Positions 1 through 9,524 of a DNA stretch of 64,000 nucleotides are shown in pieces. The notes under the pieces are model-generated. The model was not told where the DNA came from. It saw nothing but the letters and a program-made list of their open reading frames with translations, and ran no database searches. This DNA comes from CAYXTW01 sp964452645 (GTDB lineage: Bacteria; Zixibacteria; MSB-5A5; GN15; PGXB01), in assembly GCA_964452645.1 (NCBI GenBank), contig CAYVMO010000006.1, positions 68,565 to 132,564 on the forward strand. Reading direction: 5' to 3'. The position numbers and the translations under genes are program-made. How positions within the stretch are numbered: position 1 is the first letter of the stretch; the number at the start of each line of letters is the position of its first letter.

Positions 1-44
1 ATTTCCCTCACACCCTTGAGTTATTACTCCCATATCCCGATTAC

Positions 45-815
45 ATGTATATGAAAAAGATTTTGATTATCGGCCTCGTCTTTTCGGGATTTTTATACCT
101 GCCTGCCGCGGCCACATATACCCCGGACGACATGGGCTGTTCCTTTATTAAGCCGCCCGACTGGAAAATAGACTATCATTCGGATGAAGCGTTTCTGATG
201 TCCGATAGCATGAACGAGGACACCAGAATCGAAATTTATAAATATTTGCTCGATGCCGATCACCAAATCGGATCGGAAGAAGAACTGATCGAAGCGGTTC
301 ATGGATTATATGAGGAAATCGGCGTCGATACCAGCACAAGGGCCAAAATAGTCTGTACTGTCGAAGACAGCCTGGTTTATTTCGAGACGGATTTTATCGA
401 TTCATCGTCGGAATCGAACATATATCACGTTATTATCAGAGGCATATTGGGACGGCTGGAAGGAGACGGGCAGGTGCTCTTTCTGATTAAAGCGGTCACA
501 CCGGAGGAGTTGTACGAACTTTCGCGAGCCGACCTGAATTTAATACTGTATTCATTCCATTTCACGGACCCGCTCGACGAAGATTTTTATGTCCGCACGA
601 ACCTGGCCCCCTATCTCTTGATGCTTTTGATTTTTCTTTTGACCGCATTCTTCTATGCACGCAATCGAAGAGTGCAGAAATCAAAAAATCCCCTCGGGCG
701 CAATTCCGGTAATTACTGGCGCTGCCCTAACTGCCGGCTGGTCAATCACATAAATAATCAAAGTTGCCAGCGCTGCGGATGGCAAAACCGGATAATTCAG
801 TCATCAAAAAAATAA
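45..815 (+). CDS. Secreted/membrane protein with C-terminal zinc-ribbon
   Basis: I do not recognise a named family. The N-terminus is a signal peptide (MKKILIIGLVFSGFLYLPAAA), then comes a roughly 160-residue extracytoplasmic domain, one membrane segment near residues 185-205 (APYLLMLLIFLLTAFFYA), and a cytoplasmic tail with two CxxC pairs (CPNC about residue 227, CQRC about residue 241) typical of a small zinc ribbon. The start may be the ATG at 51 rather than 45; no clear Shine-Dalgarno sequence precedes either. The gene ends one base before the stop of the convergent epimerase gene, so the two 3' ends abut. Confidence 0.75.
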   Translation: MYMKKILIIGLVFSGFLYLPAAATYTPDDMGCSFIKPPDWKIDYHSDEAFLMSDSMNEDTRIEIYKYLLDADHQIGSEEELIEAVHGLYEEIGVDTSTRAKIVCTVEDSLVYFETDFIDSSSESNIYHVIIRGILGRLEGDGQVLFLIKAVTPEELYELSRADLNLILYSFHFTDPLDEDFYVRTNLAPYLLMLLIFLLTAFFYARNRRVQKSKNPLGRNSGNYWRCPNCRLVNHINNQSCQRCGWQNRIIQSSKK

Positions 816-1223
816 TTATTTTTCAGTAAGCTCGATTAAGATTCCGCCGGTCGACGATGGATGAATAAATGCGACTTTTTTGCCCCCGGCGCCGAGGCGT
901 GGTTTTTCATCAATCAACCGATAACCCTTTGCTTTTAGCTCCCCGAGTTTTGACTCGATATCACTTACTTTCAGCGCCAGATGATGCAATCCCTGCCCGC
1001 GTCTATCAAGGAATTTTCCGACCGGGCTGTCTGTATCGGTGGGTGAGAGAAGTTCAATCCGCCCGGATTCGGGATTATCGTTGGAAACAAAAAAAATGAC
1101 TTCGACTTTCTGATCCGGGATTTCCTCTGTACCGGTCGGCTCATGGCCAAGAATATCTGAAAAAATCCTGGCCGCCTTCTTCAAATCATCGACCGCAATA
1201 CCGATATGCTCTATATCCGACAT
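816..1223 (-). CDS. mce: Methylmalonyl-CoA epimerase
   Basis: Interconverts (S)- and (R)-methylmalonyl-CoA between propionyl-CoA carboxylase and methylmalonyl-CoA mutase. At 135 residues it has the normal length for this VOC-fold enzyme. The opening IEHIGIAVDDL carries the first metal His (H6), GLHHLALKV carries the second (H80 or H81), and the C-terminal GGILIELTEK carries the glutamate ligand. It is the last gene of the propionate operon, 12 bases after the lipoprotein gene, next to carboxylase and mutase genes, which supports the assignment. Confidence 0.93.
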   Translation of the reverse strand: MSDIEHIGIAVDDLKKAARIFSDILGHEPTGTEEIPDQKVEVIFFVSNDNPESGRIELLSPTDTDSPVGKFLDRRGQGLHHLALKVSDIESKLGELKAKGYRLIDEKPRLGAGGKKVAFIHPSSTGGILIELTEK

Positions 1224-1235
1224 AATTATCTTTTA

Positions 1236-1745
1236 TTACCTGTTTTCCTCCGCCGAAACCGCCGAATCATACTGCCTTATTTGTTCCAGATACTCGACCT
1301 CGTCCTCCCAGTGCGACAGATACGGTCTGATCCAGCGACCACCGCTGCGATATGCCTTAAGAAGATAAGGATGCTCCTTGGTATCCCCTTCCACGCCGGA
1401 ATAGTGAACATTAATCCACAGCAGCGCCGAATCGCCCATGACATTTATACTGTCGACAACCACGGCGGCAAGAGTATCGTATTTATAATCCAGCACCTGA
1501 CGGAATTCCATGTAATCATCCAGGGAAATATCATCGGTATAGTACGAAAACTCGTTCTCATAAAGCACCGTTTTGTCACCCTCCATAACCCGATCGAAAT
1601 ATTCCTGGATCATGGCTTCGATAGCGGCCTCGTCGCTGCTTTCGACCGGCGGCTTTTCGACATCGGTTTTTGTTTCCTGATTATCAGAGCAGGCCCAAAT
1701 AAGAAAAGCGACCATAATCAGCAAAAATATTTTAGAGTGTTTCAT
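1236..1745 (-). CDS. Putative lipoprotein, NTF2/SnoaL-like
   Basis: The start at 1745 (MKHSKIFLL) is chosen because GGGGAG lies 6 bases upstream; it overlaps the end of the upstream mutase gene by 14 bases. The signal peptide ends in a lipobox (LIWAC), so the protein should be lipid-anchored. The remaining ~150 residues begin with a helix (EAAIEAMIQEYFDRVMEGD) followed by alternating strands with many Trp and Tyr, which resembles NTF2/SnoaL-like accessory domains. This fold guess is weak. Its role inside a propionate operon is unclear. Confidence 0.75.
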   Translation of the reverse strand: MKHSKIFLLIMVAFLIWACSDNQETKTDVEKPPVESSDEAAIEAMIQEYFDRVMEGDKTVLYENEFSYYTDDISLDDYMEFRQVLDYKYDTLAAVVVDSINVMGDSALLWINVHYSGVEGDTKEHPYLLKAYRSGGRWIRPYLSHWEDEVEYLEQIRQYDSAVSAEENR

Positions 1746-3300
1746 GATATTCTCCCCATACACTTCGCAAGCAATCCGCTATTTCACCCAGTGTGGCATA
1801 ATTTTCGACCGCCTCGATAATCGGCGGTACGATATTATCCTCACCCCGGGCAATTTCATCCAGATTATTTATACACTTTTCGACTTCATTATTGTCTCTG
1901 TTTTTTCGCAAATCGTTCAATTTTTTCACCTGCCTGATTTCCAATTCCGGATCGACTTTCAATATATCAGGCGGAGATTCCATCCCGGTTTCAAAGCGAT
2001 TGACACCCACCACAGTCGTCTCGTCTTTCTCGACATTTTTCTGATGCTGATAGGCTGATCGCGCGATTTCATTTCTGAAATACCCGTCATCGACACACTT
2101 TACCGACCCGCCCCGCTGCTCGACAATATCCATTATCTCATTGATTTTATTCTCCAGTTCATCGGTTATATATTCGACCAGGTATGACCCTCCCAGCGGA
2201 TCGGCCGAATCGACTACACCCGATTCATAACCTATAATCTGCTGCGTCCGCAGCGCGATTTCAGCCGCTTTTTCCGAGGGCAGCGCCAGCGCTTCATCGA
2301 ACGAATTGGTATGCAGGGATTGCGTTCCGCCGAGCACGGCGGCCAGTGCCTGTATCGTCGTTCGAATAATATTATTTTCCGGTTGCTGTGCGGTTAACGT
2401 CGAGCCTCCGGTCTGGGTGTGAAAGCGAAGCAGCATAGACTTCTCCGATTTGGCGCCGTAATTCTCTTTCATAATTTTCGCCCAGATTCGACGCGCCGCC
2501 CGAAACTTGGCGATTTCCTCGAAAAGATTATTGTGCGCCGCGAAGAAAAACGATAATCGCGGTGCGAATAAGTCAATATCAAGACCGGCCTTCAGTGCGC
2601 TCTCGACATAGGCGCAGGCATTTGACAGTGTAAATGCGATTTCCTGCGCCGCCGTGGCGCCGGCTTCGCGAATATGATAACCGGAAATGGATATCGTGTT
2701 GAATTTTGGCAGATTATTTTTGGCGTATGCAAAAATATCGGTGATAATTCGCATCGACGGATGCGGTGGATAGATATATGTCCCCCTCGCAATAAATTCT
2801 TTCAGAATATCATTCTGAACCGTTCCGGATATTTTTTCGGGCAGTACATTTTGCTTTCTGGCGGTGATGATATACATCGCCAGAAGAATAACCGCCGTGG
2901 AGTTAATCGTCATCGACGTCGACACCTCACCAAGTGGAATCTTGTCAAACAATGTTTCCATGTCGGCCAGCGAATCGATAGCGACACCGGTGCGACCAAC
3001 CTCTCCCTTAGCCAATGCATGATCGGAGTCATATCCGATTTGCGTCGCCAGATCAAAAGCAACCGATAACCCGGTCTGGCCGCGCTTTAGAAGATAATGA
3101 AATCTTTGATTGGTCTCTTCGGCGGTACCGAAACCGGCGTACTGGCGCATGGTCCACAACCGCCCGCGATACATATCCCTGTAAATCCCACGGGTAAACG
3201 GATATTCGCCCGGCTTACCGATATCTTTGTTTTTTGTATTGCCTTTATCCGCGACAACCGGAATATCTATACCCGACGAGGTTGTCTTTTTTCCGGGCAT
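1732..3300 (-). CDS. Methylmalonyl-CoA mutase large (catalytic) subunit, no B12 domain
   Basis: TIM-barrel substrate subunit of a split B12-dependent acyl-CoA mutase, 522 residues, ending before any cobalamin-binding domain. Aligned by eye to the Propionibacterium enzyme, the residues equivalent to Tyr89, Arg207 and His244 are Y54 (RQYAG), R172 (FIARGTYIYPP) and H209 (SGYH). Their spacings (118 and 37) match exactly. These are the methylmalonyl-CoA-specific residues, so this paralogue is the better candidate for true methylmalonyl-CoA mutase. It must use the B12 subunit encoded at 9074-9493. Its start directly abuts the stop of the biotin-carrier gene. Confidence 0.93.
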   Translation of the reverse strand: MPGKKTTSSGIDIPVVADKGNTKNKDIGKPGEYPFTRGIYRDMYRGRLWTMRQYAGFGTAEETNQRFHYLLKRGQTGLSVAFDLATQIGYDSDHALAKGEVGRTGVAIDSLADMETLFDKIPLGEVSTSMTINSTAVILLAMYIITARKQNVLPEKISGTVQNDILKEFIARGTYIYPPHPSMRIITDIFAYAKNNLPKFNTISISGYHIREAGATAAQEIAFTLSNACAYVESALKAGLDIDLFAPRLSFFFAAHNNLFEEIAKFRAARRIWAKIMKENYGAKSEKSMLLRFHTQTGGSTLTAQQPENNIIRTTIQALAAVLGGTQSLHTNSFDEALALPSEKAAEIALRTQQIIGYESGVVDSADPLGGSYLVEYITDELENKINEIMDIVEQRGGSVKCVDDGYFRNEIARSAYQHQKNVEKDETTVVGVNRFETGMESPPDILKVDPELEIRQVKKLNDLRKNRDNNEVEKCINNLDEIARGEDNIVPPIIEAVENYATLGEIADCLRSVWGEYHETL

Positions 3301-3822
3301 CTATTCCAGCTCCACCAGATTATCGCTTTTATCGACCGCCTGACCGGCCGTAACGAATATCTCCCGGATAATTCCATCATACGGCGCTTTAATCATATTT
3401 TCCATTTTCATGGCTTCAATGATTAGCAATGTTTTGCCTTTTGCAACCTTATCACCCGACTTTACTATCGTCGAAAGAACCATCCCCGGCATCGGTGCCT
3501 TGACGATTTTATCCCCGGGATCATCGGCCGATGATCCCGCCTTTTTCCTCAATTCGGCCAGGTTGTACGGTTCAACGCGGACATTCAAAACCTTGCCGTC
3601 GATAAAAACTTCCAGGCCGCGACCATTACGGGAAATGCTAATCTCAGTTGAACCATCATTGACTTTGAAAAGAAATTTATCCGTCGCCAATTGATCGACC
3701 GCAACCTCATATCCGGCGCCGTTAAACTCGATCAAGAAATCTTTATCCCGCGGAGTCAGTTCGATATCGAACTCGTGATCCTCGACCGTTACGATGTATC
3801 TATCTTTAAACTCTTTCCTCAT
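3301..3822 (-). CDS. Biotin carboxyl carrier subunit of propionyl/acyl-CoA carboxylase
   Basis: Carries biotin between the biotin carboxylase and carboxyltransferase active sites. The last ~75 residues are a biotinyl domain (APMPGMVLSTIVKSGDKV...) with the biotinylation motif EAMKMEN, so K139 is modified. Residues 1-90 form a beta-rich domain that looks like the linker (BT) region of propionyl-CoA carboxylase alpha. The 173-residue protein is therefore the C-terminal half of a PCC alpha chain encoded separately from its carboxylase half. It lies 6 bases after the biotin carboxylase gene. Confidence 0.93.
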   Translation of the reverse strand: MRKEFKDRYIVTVEDHEFDIELTPRDKDFLIEFNGAGYEVAVDQLATDKFLFKVNDGSTEISISRNGRGLEVFIDGKVLNVRVEPYNLAELRKKAGSSADDPGDKIVKAPMPGMVLSTIVKSGDKVAKGKTLLIIEAMKMENMIKAPYDGIIREIFVTAGQAVDKSDNLVELE

Positions 3823-3828
3823 CTTCTC

Positions 3829-5355
3829 TTATGTACGATACAATCGTTTTACACCTTCAGTGCGATAATGCTGCACCCAGCCGCTGCGTTTTTCAGCGCC
3901 CTTTTTAAAAGTGAGCTTTACCCGTCGGCTGTTAATATGGTTATAGATTATCGCCGCAATCGCAGCTTTTATCATTTGGTCGGATTCGGTCGTTTCAAAA
4001 TTCCGGTCAGGGAACTCGGCGTCGATAAAATCGGTCGCATAATCGCCGCTTTGAAACAATTTCGACCGCATCACGGCGCGGGCGAAGCCGATCGTCGACT
4101 GAACACCGGAAATACGATATTCCTTCAAGGCCCGCTCGGTGCGGTCGATCGCCTCCTTACGATCTTTTCCCCAGACAATCATCTTCGATATAATCGGGTC
4201 ATAGTACATCGGTATTTCCGAGCCGGTCACGACCCCCGCATCGACCCGTACGCCCGGGCCTGATGGCTCCCGATATTCAATAATTCTCCCGGTCGACGGC
4301 ATAAAATTCCGGTTAGCATCCTCGGCGTAGATACGACACTCGATCGCATGACCGCGCGGCCCAATATCTTTTTGTTTAATCGACAACTTCCGCCCTTCGG
4401 CGATTTTTATCTGTTCGCGGACCAGATCGATACCGGTCACCATCTCGCTCACCGGATGCTCGACTTGTAATCGTGTATTAACCTCCAGAAAATAAAACGA
4501 ACGGTCCTCGTCGACCAGAAATTCGACGGTACCGGCCCCGACATAACCGGATTCGAGGGCGATATTCACCGCCGCCTCCCCTATCTTTTTACGAAGTTCC
4601 GGTGTCACGGCGCACGACGGTGATTCCTCGATTACTTTTTGATGCCGCCTTTGTATTGAACATTCGCGCTCGCCAAGATAGACGGCATTACCGTGCTCAT
4701 CGGTGAGAATCTGAATCTCGATATGTCGCGGTCGTTTGAGATATTTTTCCATATACACACGGCCATCACCAAAAGCCGACCCGGCCTCGCGCGCGGCCGA
4801 TTCGATTGATTCAATAAGTACATTTTCCGATTCAACGACCCGCATCCCTTTACCGCCACCACCAGCGGCTGCTTTAATGAGCACCGGGAAGCCAATCTTA
4901 TTTGCCTTAGAAAGTACATTATCTTTTTCTTTTATGTCAAATTCGGCTCCGGGCACAACCGGCAAACCGGCCTTAAGAGCCATTTTGCGCGCGACTAATT
5001 TATCACCTAATAGTGCAATCGTATCCGATTTCGGCCCAATAAAAATTATCCCATTATCCTTGCACAATTTCGCGAAAGTGGCGTTCTCGGCCAGGAAACC
5101 GTACCCAGGATGCACCGCCTCGGCTCCTGATTTTTCTGCTATCTCGATAATCTTTTTCTGATTTAAGTAACTTTCTACTGAAGGTGCCGGTCCGACATTG
5201 TAGACTTCATCGGCCATACGAACATGATAAGCGGTGCGGTCGCAGTCGGAGTAGATGGCGACCGATTTAACACCGGCGTCGCGGCATCCGCGCATAATCC
5301 GTACCGCGATCTCCCCCCGATTCGCCACCAGTATTTTTGTGATTCGTTTATTCAT
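3829..5355 (-). CDS. Biotin carboxylase subunit of propionyl/acetyl-CoA carboxylase
   Basis: ATP-dependent carboxylation of biotin. The order is the biotin carboxylase N-domain (ILVANRGEIAVRI, residues 8-20), ATP-grasp glycine-rich loop (GGGGKG, 165-170), RHQKVIEE (237-244), and the catalytic EVNTRLQVEHP (291-301). At 508 residues it is ~55 longer than AccC. The extra tail (about 450-508) resembles the start of the PCC alpha linker region, which fits a PCC-type rather than fatty-acid-synthesis enzyme. It sits between the carboxyltransferase and biotin-carrier genes with gaps of about 6 bases. Confidence 0.94.
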   Translation of the reverse strand: MNKRITKILVANRGEIAVRIMRGCRDAGVKSVAIYSDCDRTAYHVRMADEVYNVGPAPSVESYLNQKKIIEIAEKSGAEAVHPGYGFLAENATFAKLCKDNGIIFIGPKSDTIALLGDKLVARKMALKAGLPVVPGAEFDIKEKDNVLSKANKIGFPVLIKAAAGGGGKGMRVVESENVLIESIESAAREAGSAFGDGRVYMEKYLKRPRHIEIQILTDEHGNAVYLGERECSIQRRHQKVIEESPSCAVTPELRKKIGEAAVNIALESGYVGAGTVEFLVDEDRSFYFLEVNTRLQVEHPVSEMVTGIDLVREQIKIAEGRKLSIKQKDIGPRGHAIECRIYAEDANRNFMPSTGRIIEYREPSGPGVRVDAGVVTGSEIPMYYDPIISKMIVWGKDRKEAIDRTERALKEYRISGVQSTIGFARAVMRSKLFQSGDYATDFIDAEFPDRNFETTESDQMIKAAIAAIIYNHINSRRVKLTFKKGAEKRSGWVQHYRTEGVKRLYRT

Positions 5356-5361
5356 TTTTTA

Positions 5362-6912
5362 CTACAACGGTATATTTCCATGTTTCTTTGGTGGGTTGCT
5401 GTCTTTTTTGGTCTCCAGCATCTCAAAGGCGCGGATCAATCGCGGACGAGTCGTTTTCGGTTCGATTATATCATCCAGATAACCCCGCCCGGCCGCAATA
5501 AACGGATTGGCAAACTTATCACGATATTCCTCGGTTTTCTTTTCAATCTCTTTTTCTGGATCCTTAACATCGGCGATTTCCTTACGGAAAATAATCTCGA
5601 CCGCCCCCTTGGGACCCATCACCGCAATCTCGGCCGTCGGCCAGGCGTAGTTCATATCGCCGCGAATATGCTTGGAATTCATAACGTCGTACGCCCCGCC
5701 GTACGCCTTACGGGTAATGACCGTCACTTTCGGAACCGTCGCCTCACAGTACGCGTACAATAGCTTCGCACCGTTTTTAATAATTCCTCCGTGCTCCTGA
5801 TCGGTGCCGGGCAGAAATCCGGGGACGTCCTCGAAAGTCAGAATCGGAATATTGAAAGCATCGCAGAAACGAATAAACCGCGCCGCCTTATTCGAGGAAT
5901 TGATATCCAGGCACCCGGCCAGTACCGCCGGCTGATTGGCAATAATCCCGATCGACCGACCGCCCAATCGTGCAAAACCGACCACGATATTGGTCGCAAA
6001 ATCGGCATGCACTTCCAGAAATTCGTTATTATCGACCACATGATGAATCACATCTTTGATATCGTACGATTTATTCGGATTATCCGGCACAATTGTATTA
6101 AGTGCCTCTTCCGTTCTGTCAACCGGGTCATCGGTTTCGATAAGCGGCGGATCTTCGAGATTATTCTGCGGGAAATAGCTGATTAATTTTCGTAACGTCG
6201 TGATGGCATCGGCCTCGTTTTCACACGCAAAATGCGCCACGCCCGATTTGGAGGCATGCACTACCGCCCCGCCCAGGTCTTCGGAAGTTACATGTTCATG
6301 CGTTACCGTCTTGACCACGTTCGGTCCCGTGACAAACATGTACGATGTCTTTTTGACCATGATCGTAAAATCCGTAATGGCGGGGCTGTACACCGCACCG
6401 CCGGCGCAGGGACCGAGTATAACCGACACTTGCGGCACCACGCCCGAAGCCAGCGTATTGCGCAGAAAAATATCGGCGTAACCGCCCAGCGAAACGACGC
6501 CTTCTTGAATCCGCGCCCCGCCCGAATCGTTAAGACCGATTACCGGCGCACCGACCTTCATCGCCATATCCATAATCTTGCAGATTTTTTCCGCATGAGC
6601 GCCGGATAGAGAACCGCCGAATACCGTAAAATCCTGCGAGAACACAAATATCATGCGGCCGTCAATCGTCCCACAACCGGTGACAACACCATCGCCGAAA
6701 ATTCGTTTTTCCGCCAGCCCGAAATCATGACTGCGGTGAGTGACAAACATATCGAATTCTTCAAAAGAATCCTTGTCGAGAAGTAATTCCAGCCTCTCGC
6801 GGGCGGTAAGCTTTCCCTTCTGATGCTGGGCTTCGATTTTCTCTTGGCCGCCACCCAATCGCGCTTTATGGCGCATCTCGTTTAGTTTTTTTAATTTTTC
6901 TTCAAGTTCCAT
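5362..6912 (-). CDS. pccB: Propionyl-CoA carboxylase beta (carboxyltransferase) subunit
   Basis: Transfers carboxyl from biotin to propionyl-CoA to give (S)-methylmalonyl-CoA. The 516-residue length and single-chain N- and C-terminal crotonase-like domains are typical of PccB/AccD5 proteins. Visible family motifs are LTARERLELLLD near the N-terminus, GGARIQEGVVSLGGYADIF, GPCAGGAVYSPA and the C-terminal ITRKAYGGAYDVM. Acetyl-CoA or another acyl-CoA could be an alternative substrate, but the epimerase and mutase in the same operon favour propionyl-CoA. The next upstream gene is 109 bases away. Confidence 0.93.
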   Translation of the reverse strand: MELEEKLKKLNEMRHKARLGGGQEKIEAQHQKGKLTARERLELLLDKDSFEEFDMFVTHRSHDFGLAEKRIFGDGVVTGCGTIDGRMIFVFSQDFTVFGGSLSGAHAEKICKIMDMAMKVGAPVIGLNDSGGARIQEGVVSLGGYADIFLRNTLASGVVPQVSVILGPCAGGAVYSPAITDFTIMVKKTSYMFVTGPNVVKTVTHEHVTSEDLGGAVVHASKSGVAHFACENEADAITTLRKLISYFPQNNLEDPPLIETDDPVDRTEEALNTIVPDNPNKSYDIKDVIHHVVDNNEFLEVHADFATNIVVGFARLGGRSIGIIANQPAVLAGCLDINSSNKAARFIRFCDAFNIPILTFEDVPGFLPGTDQEHGGIIKNGAKLLYAYCEATVPKVTVITRKAYGGAYDVMNSKHIRGDMNYAWPTAEIAVMGPKGAVEIIFRKEIADVKDPEKEIEKKTEEYRDKFANPFIAAGRGYLDDIIEPKTTRPRLIRAFEMLETKKDSNPPKKHGNIPL

Positions 6913-6957
6913 AGGCCTTGAATACTCATTTAATTTTAACAGACAATTCTTTAAACT

Positions 6958-7021
6958 ACAATTCGCAGGGGCGATCCATGCGGTCGCCCTCGTTTAAAGA
7001 GGGCGGGGGCAAGCCCCGCCC
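6958..7021. repeat. GC-rich inverted repeat between operon genes
   Basis: The 109-base gap between pccB and the hydrolase gene contains CCCTCGTTTAAAGAGGG followed by GGGGCAAGCCCC, two small back-to-back hairpins in GC-rich sequence. Neither is followed by a T-run on the minus strand, so I read it as a REP-like insertion rather than a terminator. It is the largest gap in the operon and might partly separate the carboxylase genes from the genes upstream. Confidence 0.4.
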
Positions 7022-7855
7022 CTACGCTATTTTACTGACTGCTACTGTACCATCCTCCTGCGTTAATTTCCCGATTTTTATATTTATATCATGGTCAAAA
7101 ACAATCGCGTTATCCAGTTCAACTAATCGTTCATACAATTGACGTTTTACATCCATCGTGCGCGTCGGGTCAAGATCCAATCCCGACACATAAGGTACTT
7201 TCAGGAAGTACGACGATGGCAATATATCGGCATAGTACACGACCGTAACACCGTCGGAAACCGCCTCGATCGCCTGATGTCCCGGCGTATGCCCGCCGGT
7301 TACGACGGCTTTGATATCCGGCATAATTTCAAAATCGCCATCTATCAATTCCAATTGACCGGATTCTTCAAGCGCCGACAATCGCTCCGGGATGTACACC
7401 GCCGCGGTTCGTTCGTTGGGATTCATGGCATCATCCCATTCTCTTTTTTGCACGATGTACTTCGCCTTCGGGAATCTCGGTACGTACTTACCATCGACGC
7501 TTTTAACCGCACCGCCGACATGATCGGTGTGAAGATGACTTAAAAACACGATATCGATATCATCTGGCGTCAGACCGATTTCTTTCAAACCGGTTTCCAT
7601 CGCGGTATCACCCTTGATCGCATAAATTTTCTTTTCTTTATCACTCAGACAATCACCCAGACCGGTATCGAATAGGATATTTTTACCGTGTGCCTTCAAA
7701 ACAAACAGGTTCGTCTCCATCGCAATCAGATTATTCTCATCGGCCTCTGTAAACCGACTCCAGATTTTTTTGGGGACGATCCCAAACATGGATCCCCCGT
7801 CAAGTCGGAACTGCCGTTCGACAAAGGGCTTAATTTCAAACGAGCCGAATTTCAT
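7022..7855 (-). CDS. Metallo-beta-lactamase-fold hydrolase
   Basis: A 277-residue MBL-fold protein with the metal-binding motif HLHTDH (H107, H109, D111, H112) and later HTPGHQAI and a conserved FDHDI near the C-terminus. This architecture covers lactonases, thioesterases and other hydrolases, and the sequence alone does not choose between them. It starts 3 bases after the acyl-CoA dehydrogenase gene, so it is translated from the same message, and a CoA-thioester or lactone substrate in the same pathway is plausible but unproven. No signal peptide; cytoplasmic. Confidence 0.88.
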   Translation of the reverse strand: MKFGSFEIKPFVERQFRLDGGSMFGIVPKKIWSRFTEADENNLIAMETNLFVLKAHGKNILFDTGLGDCLSDKEKKIYAIKGDTAMETGLKEIGLTPDDIDIVFLSHLHTDHVGGAVKSVDGKYVPRFPKAKYIVQKREWDDAMNPNERTAAVYIPERLSALEESGQLELIDGDFEIMPDIKAVVTGGHTPGHQAIEAVSDGVTVVYYADILPSSYFLKVPYVSGLDLDPTRTMDVKRQLYERLVELDNAIVFDHDINIKIGKLTQEDGTVAVSKIA

Positions 7856-7858
7856 AAT

Positions 7859-9004
7859 CTAACGCAAATAGTTGCCGGCAATCACGAGCCGCTGCACTTC
7901 GGATGTGCCTTCATAAATTTCCAGCACCCGCTGGTCACGATACAATTTTTCGATTACCGAAAATTCCCCGATATACCCGTAGCCGGAATGAACCTGCATC
8001 GCCCGATCGACGCAAAAACCGGCCGTTTCGGAGGCAAACAGCTTCGCCTGAGCCGCTTCGAGCGAAAAGCGCACACCGGCATCCTGCATTTGCGCCGCTT
8101 TGTACGTCAGCACTCGCGCCGCCTCGAGTTTTGTCCCCATATCGGCAATCATCCACTGAATCGCCTGCAATTTGGCTATCGGCGCCCCGAACGCGATTCT
8201 GCTTTTGGCGTACTTAACCGATTCATCCAGCGCTCTCTGCGCAACGCCGAGAGCCTGTGCCGCTACACCGATGCGCGCCCCATCGAGTGTGTTCATGGCA
8301 ATCTTGAAACCCTTACCGGTTTCACCCAGCTGCTGTGATGTTCGCACCCGAACATCTTTTAACTCGATCCGTCCCGTCGTCGCCAGACGCATCCCCATTT
8401 TATGCTTTAATGTAAAGCTTTTCCAGCCCGGCGTCTTGGTTTCGACCAGAATCGTCGATACTTTCGGACGTCCTTCACCCGACTCGCCGATTCGACAGAA
8501 CAGCACCGCCAGATCAGCGGCATCGCCATGCATGATAAAAATCTTCTCGCCGTTGATGACGAAATCGTCGCCGTCAATCATCGCCACCGTCTGCTGATTG
8601 GCCGCATCCGATCCGGCATTGCGTTCGGTCAGTGCAAAACAGGGTATAATCTCACCGGTAGCGCATTTGGGGACGTACTTCTTTTTCTGCTCTTCAGTAC
8701 CGAACATAAATATCGGATAGGTCGCAAGCTCGGGCACCGCCGCCAGAAGCGCCGTCGGAGCATCATAGTACGCCAACTCCTCGATTAGCGTGATATATTC
8801 AAGATTGGAATATCCGCCGCCGCCATATTCCTTCGGCATCATAAAACCGACCAGACCGGCCGCCGCCAATTTTCTATAAAAATCATACGGGAATGATTCC
8901 TCTTTGCGATCCAGCTCCTGGCAGACTGGAAGAATCTCCTTTTCTCCAAACTCTTTGACACGATCCCGAACCGCCTGCTGTCTTTCGTCTACGTTATAGG
9001 GCAT
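7859..9004 (-). CDS. Acyl-CoA dehydrogenase
   Basis: FAD-dependent alpha,beta-dehydrogenation of acyl-CoA. The 381 residues match the family length. Visible signatures are CFALTERNAGSDAANQQT (FAD/substrate region), ARIGVAAQALGVAQRALD, and the C-terminal YEGTSEVQRLVI, whose Glu is the usual catalytic base in short-chain members. Its place between the mutase subunits and the carboxylase suggests a short or branched acyl-CoA such as butyryl- or isobutyryl-CoA. That substrate is an inference from context. An upstream gap of 69 bases separates it from the B12-subunit gene. Confidence 0.93.
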   Translation of the reverse strand: MPYNVDERQQAVRDRVKEFGEKEILPVCQELDRKEESFPYDFYRKLAAAGLVGFMMPKEYGGGGYSNLEYITLIEELAYYDAPTALLAAVPELATYPIFMFGTEEQKKKYVPKCATGEIIPCFALTERNAGSDAANQQTVAMIDGDDFVINGEKIFIMHGDAADLAVLFCRIGESGEGRPKVSTILVETKTPGWKSFTLKHKMGMRLATTGRIELKDVRVRTSQQLGETGKGFKIAMNTLDGARIGVAAQALGVAQRALDESVKYAKSRIAFGAPIAKLQAIQWMIADMGTKLEAARVLTYKAAQMQDAGVRFSLEAAQAKLFASETAGFCVDRAMQVHSGYGYIGEFSVIEKLYRDQRVLEIYEGTSEVQRLVIAGNYLR

Positions 9005-9073
9005 CTCTCCTCCTGAGAAAGAAATTTATCGCCGCCGATTGCACTATAAAAACAATAAGTTCAATCGAGGCCG

Positions 9074-9493
9074 TTACATTATTTTTTCATCGCGTTTGCG
9101 CCCGGCCACAGCCTCACGCACGTATTGCACCGTCTCCTCGGTCGTCGCGCCGGGCGTGAACAGTTTACTTATACCCATCTTTTCCAGCGCCTTGATATCC
9201 TCGTCGGGGATAATCCCGCCGCCAAAAAGGATAATATTGTCCGCTTTTTTCTCGTTCAGCAGTTTCCGGATAGCGGGAAAAAGCGTCATGTGCGCGCCGG
9301 AGAGAATCGACACCCCGACGGCGTCAACATCTTCCTGAATAGCGGCGTTGACAATCATCTCCGGGGTCTGTCTCAGACCGGTATAAATAACCTCGAAACC
9401 GGCGTCCCGGAAAGCCGACGCGATAACTTTAATCCCGCGATCGTGCCCGTCCAGTCCCGGTTTGGCCAGCAAAACTCTGATTTTTTCCGACAT
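9074..9493 (-). CDS. B12-binding small subunit of acyl-CoA mutase
   Basis: Cobalamin-binding Rossmann domain of a two-chain mutase. The N-terminal motif LDGHDRG supplies the base-off cobalt ligand His (H17), with VSILSGAHM and GGGIIPDEDI completing the B12-tail pocket. At 139 residues it matches free-standing small subunits such as IcmB. Only one such gene is present for two large-subunit paralogues (9525-11198 and 1732-3300), so it probably serves both. It starts about 31 bases after the stop of the first large-subunit gene. Confidence 0.94.
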   Translation of the reverse strand: MSEKIRVLLAKPGLDGHDRGIKVIASAFRDAGFEVIYTGLRQTPEMIVNAAIQEDVDAVGVSILSGAHMTLFPAIRKLLNEKKADNIILFGGGIIPDEDIKALEKMGISKLFTPGATTEETVQYVREAVAGRKRDEKIM

Positions 9494-9524
9494 ACAATCT
9501 CTGTATTAAAGAATATATTAATAT

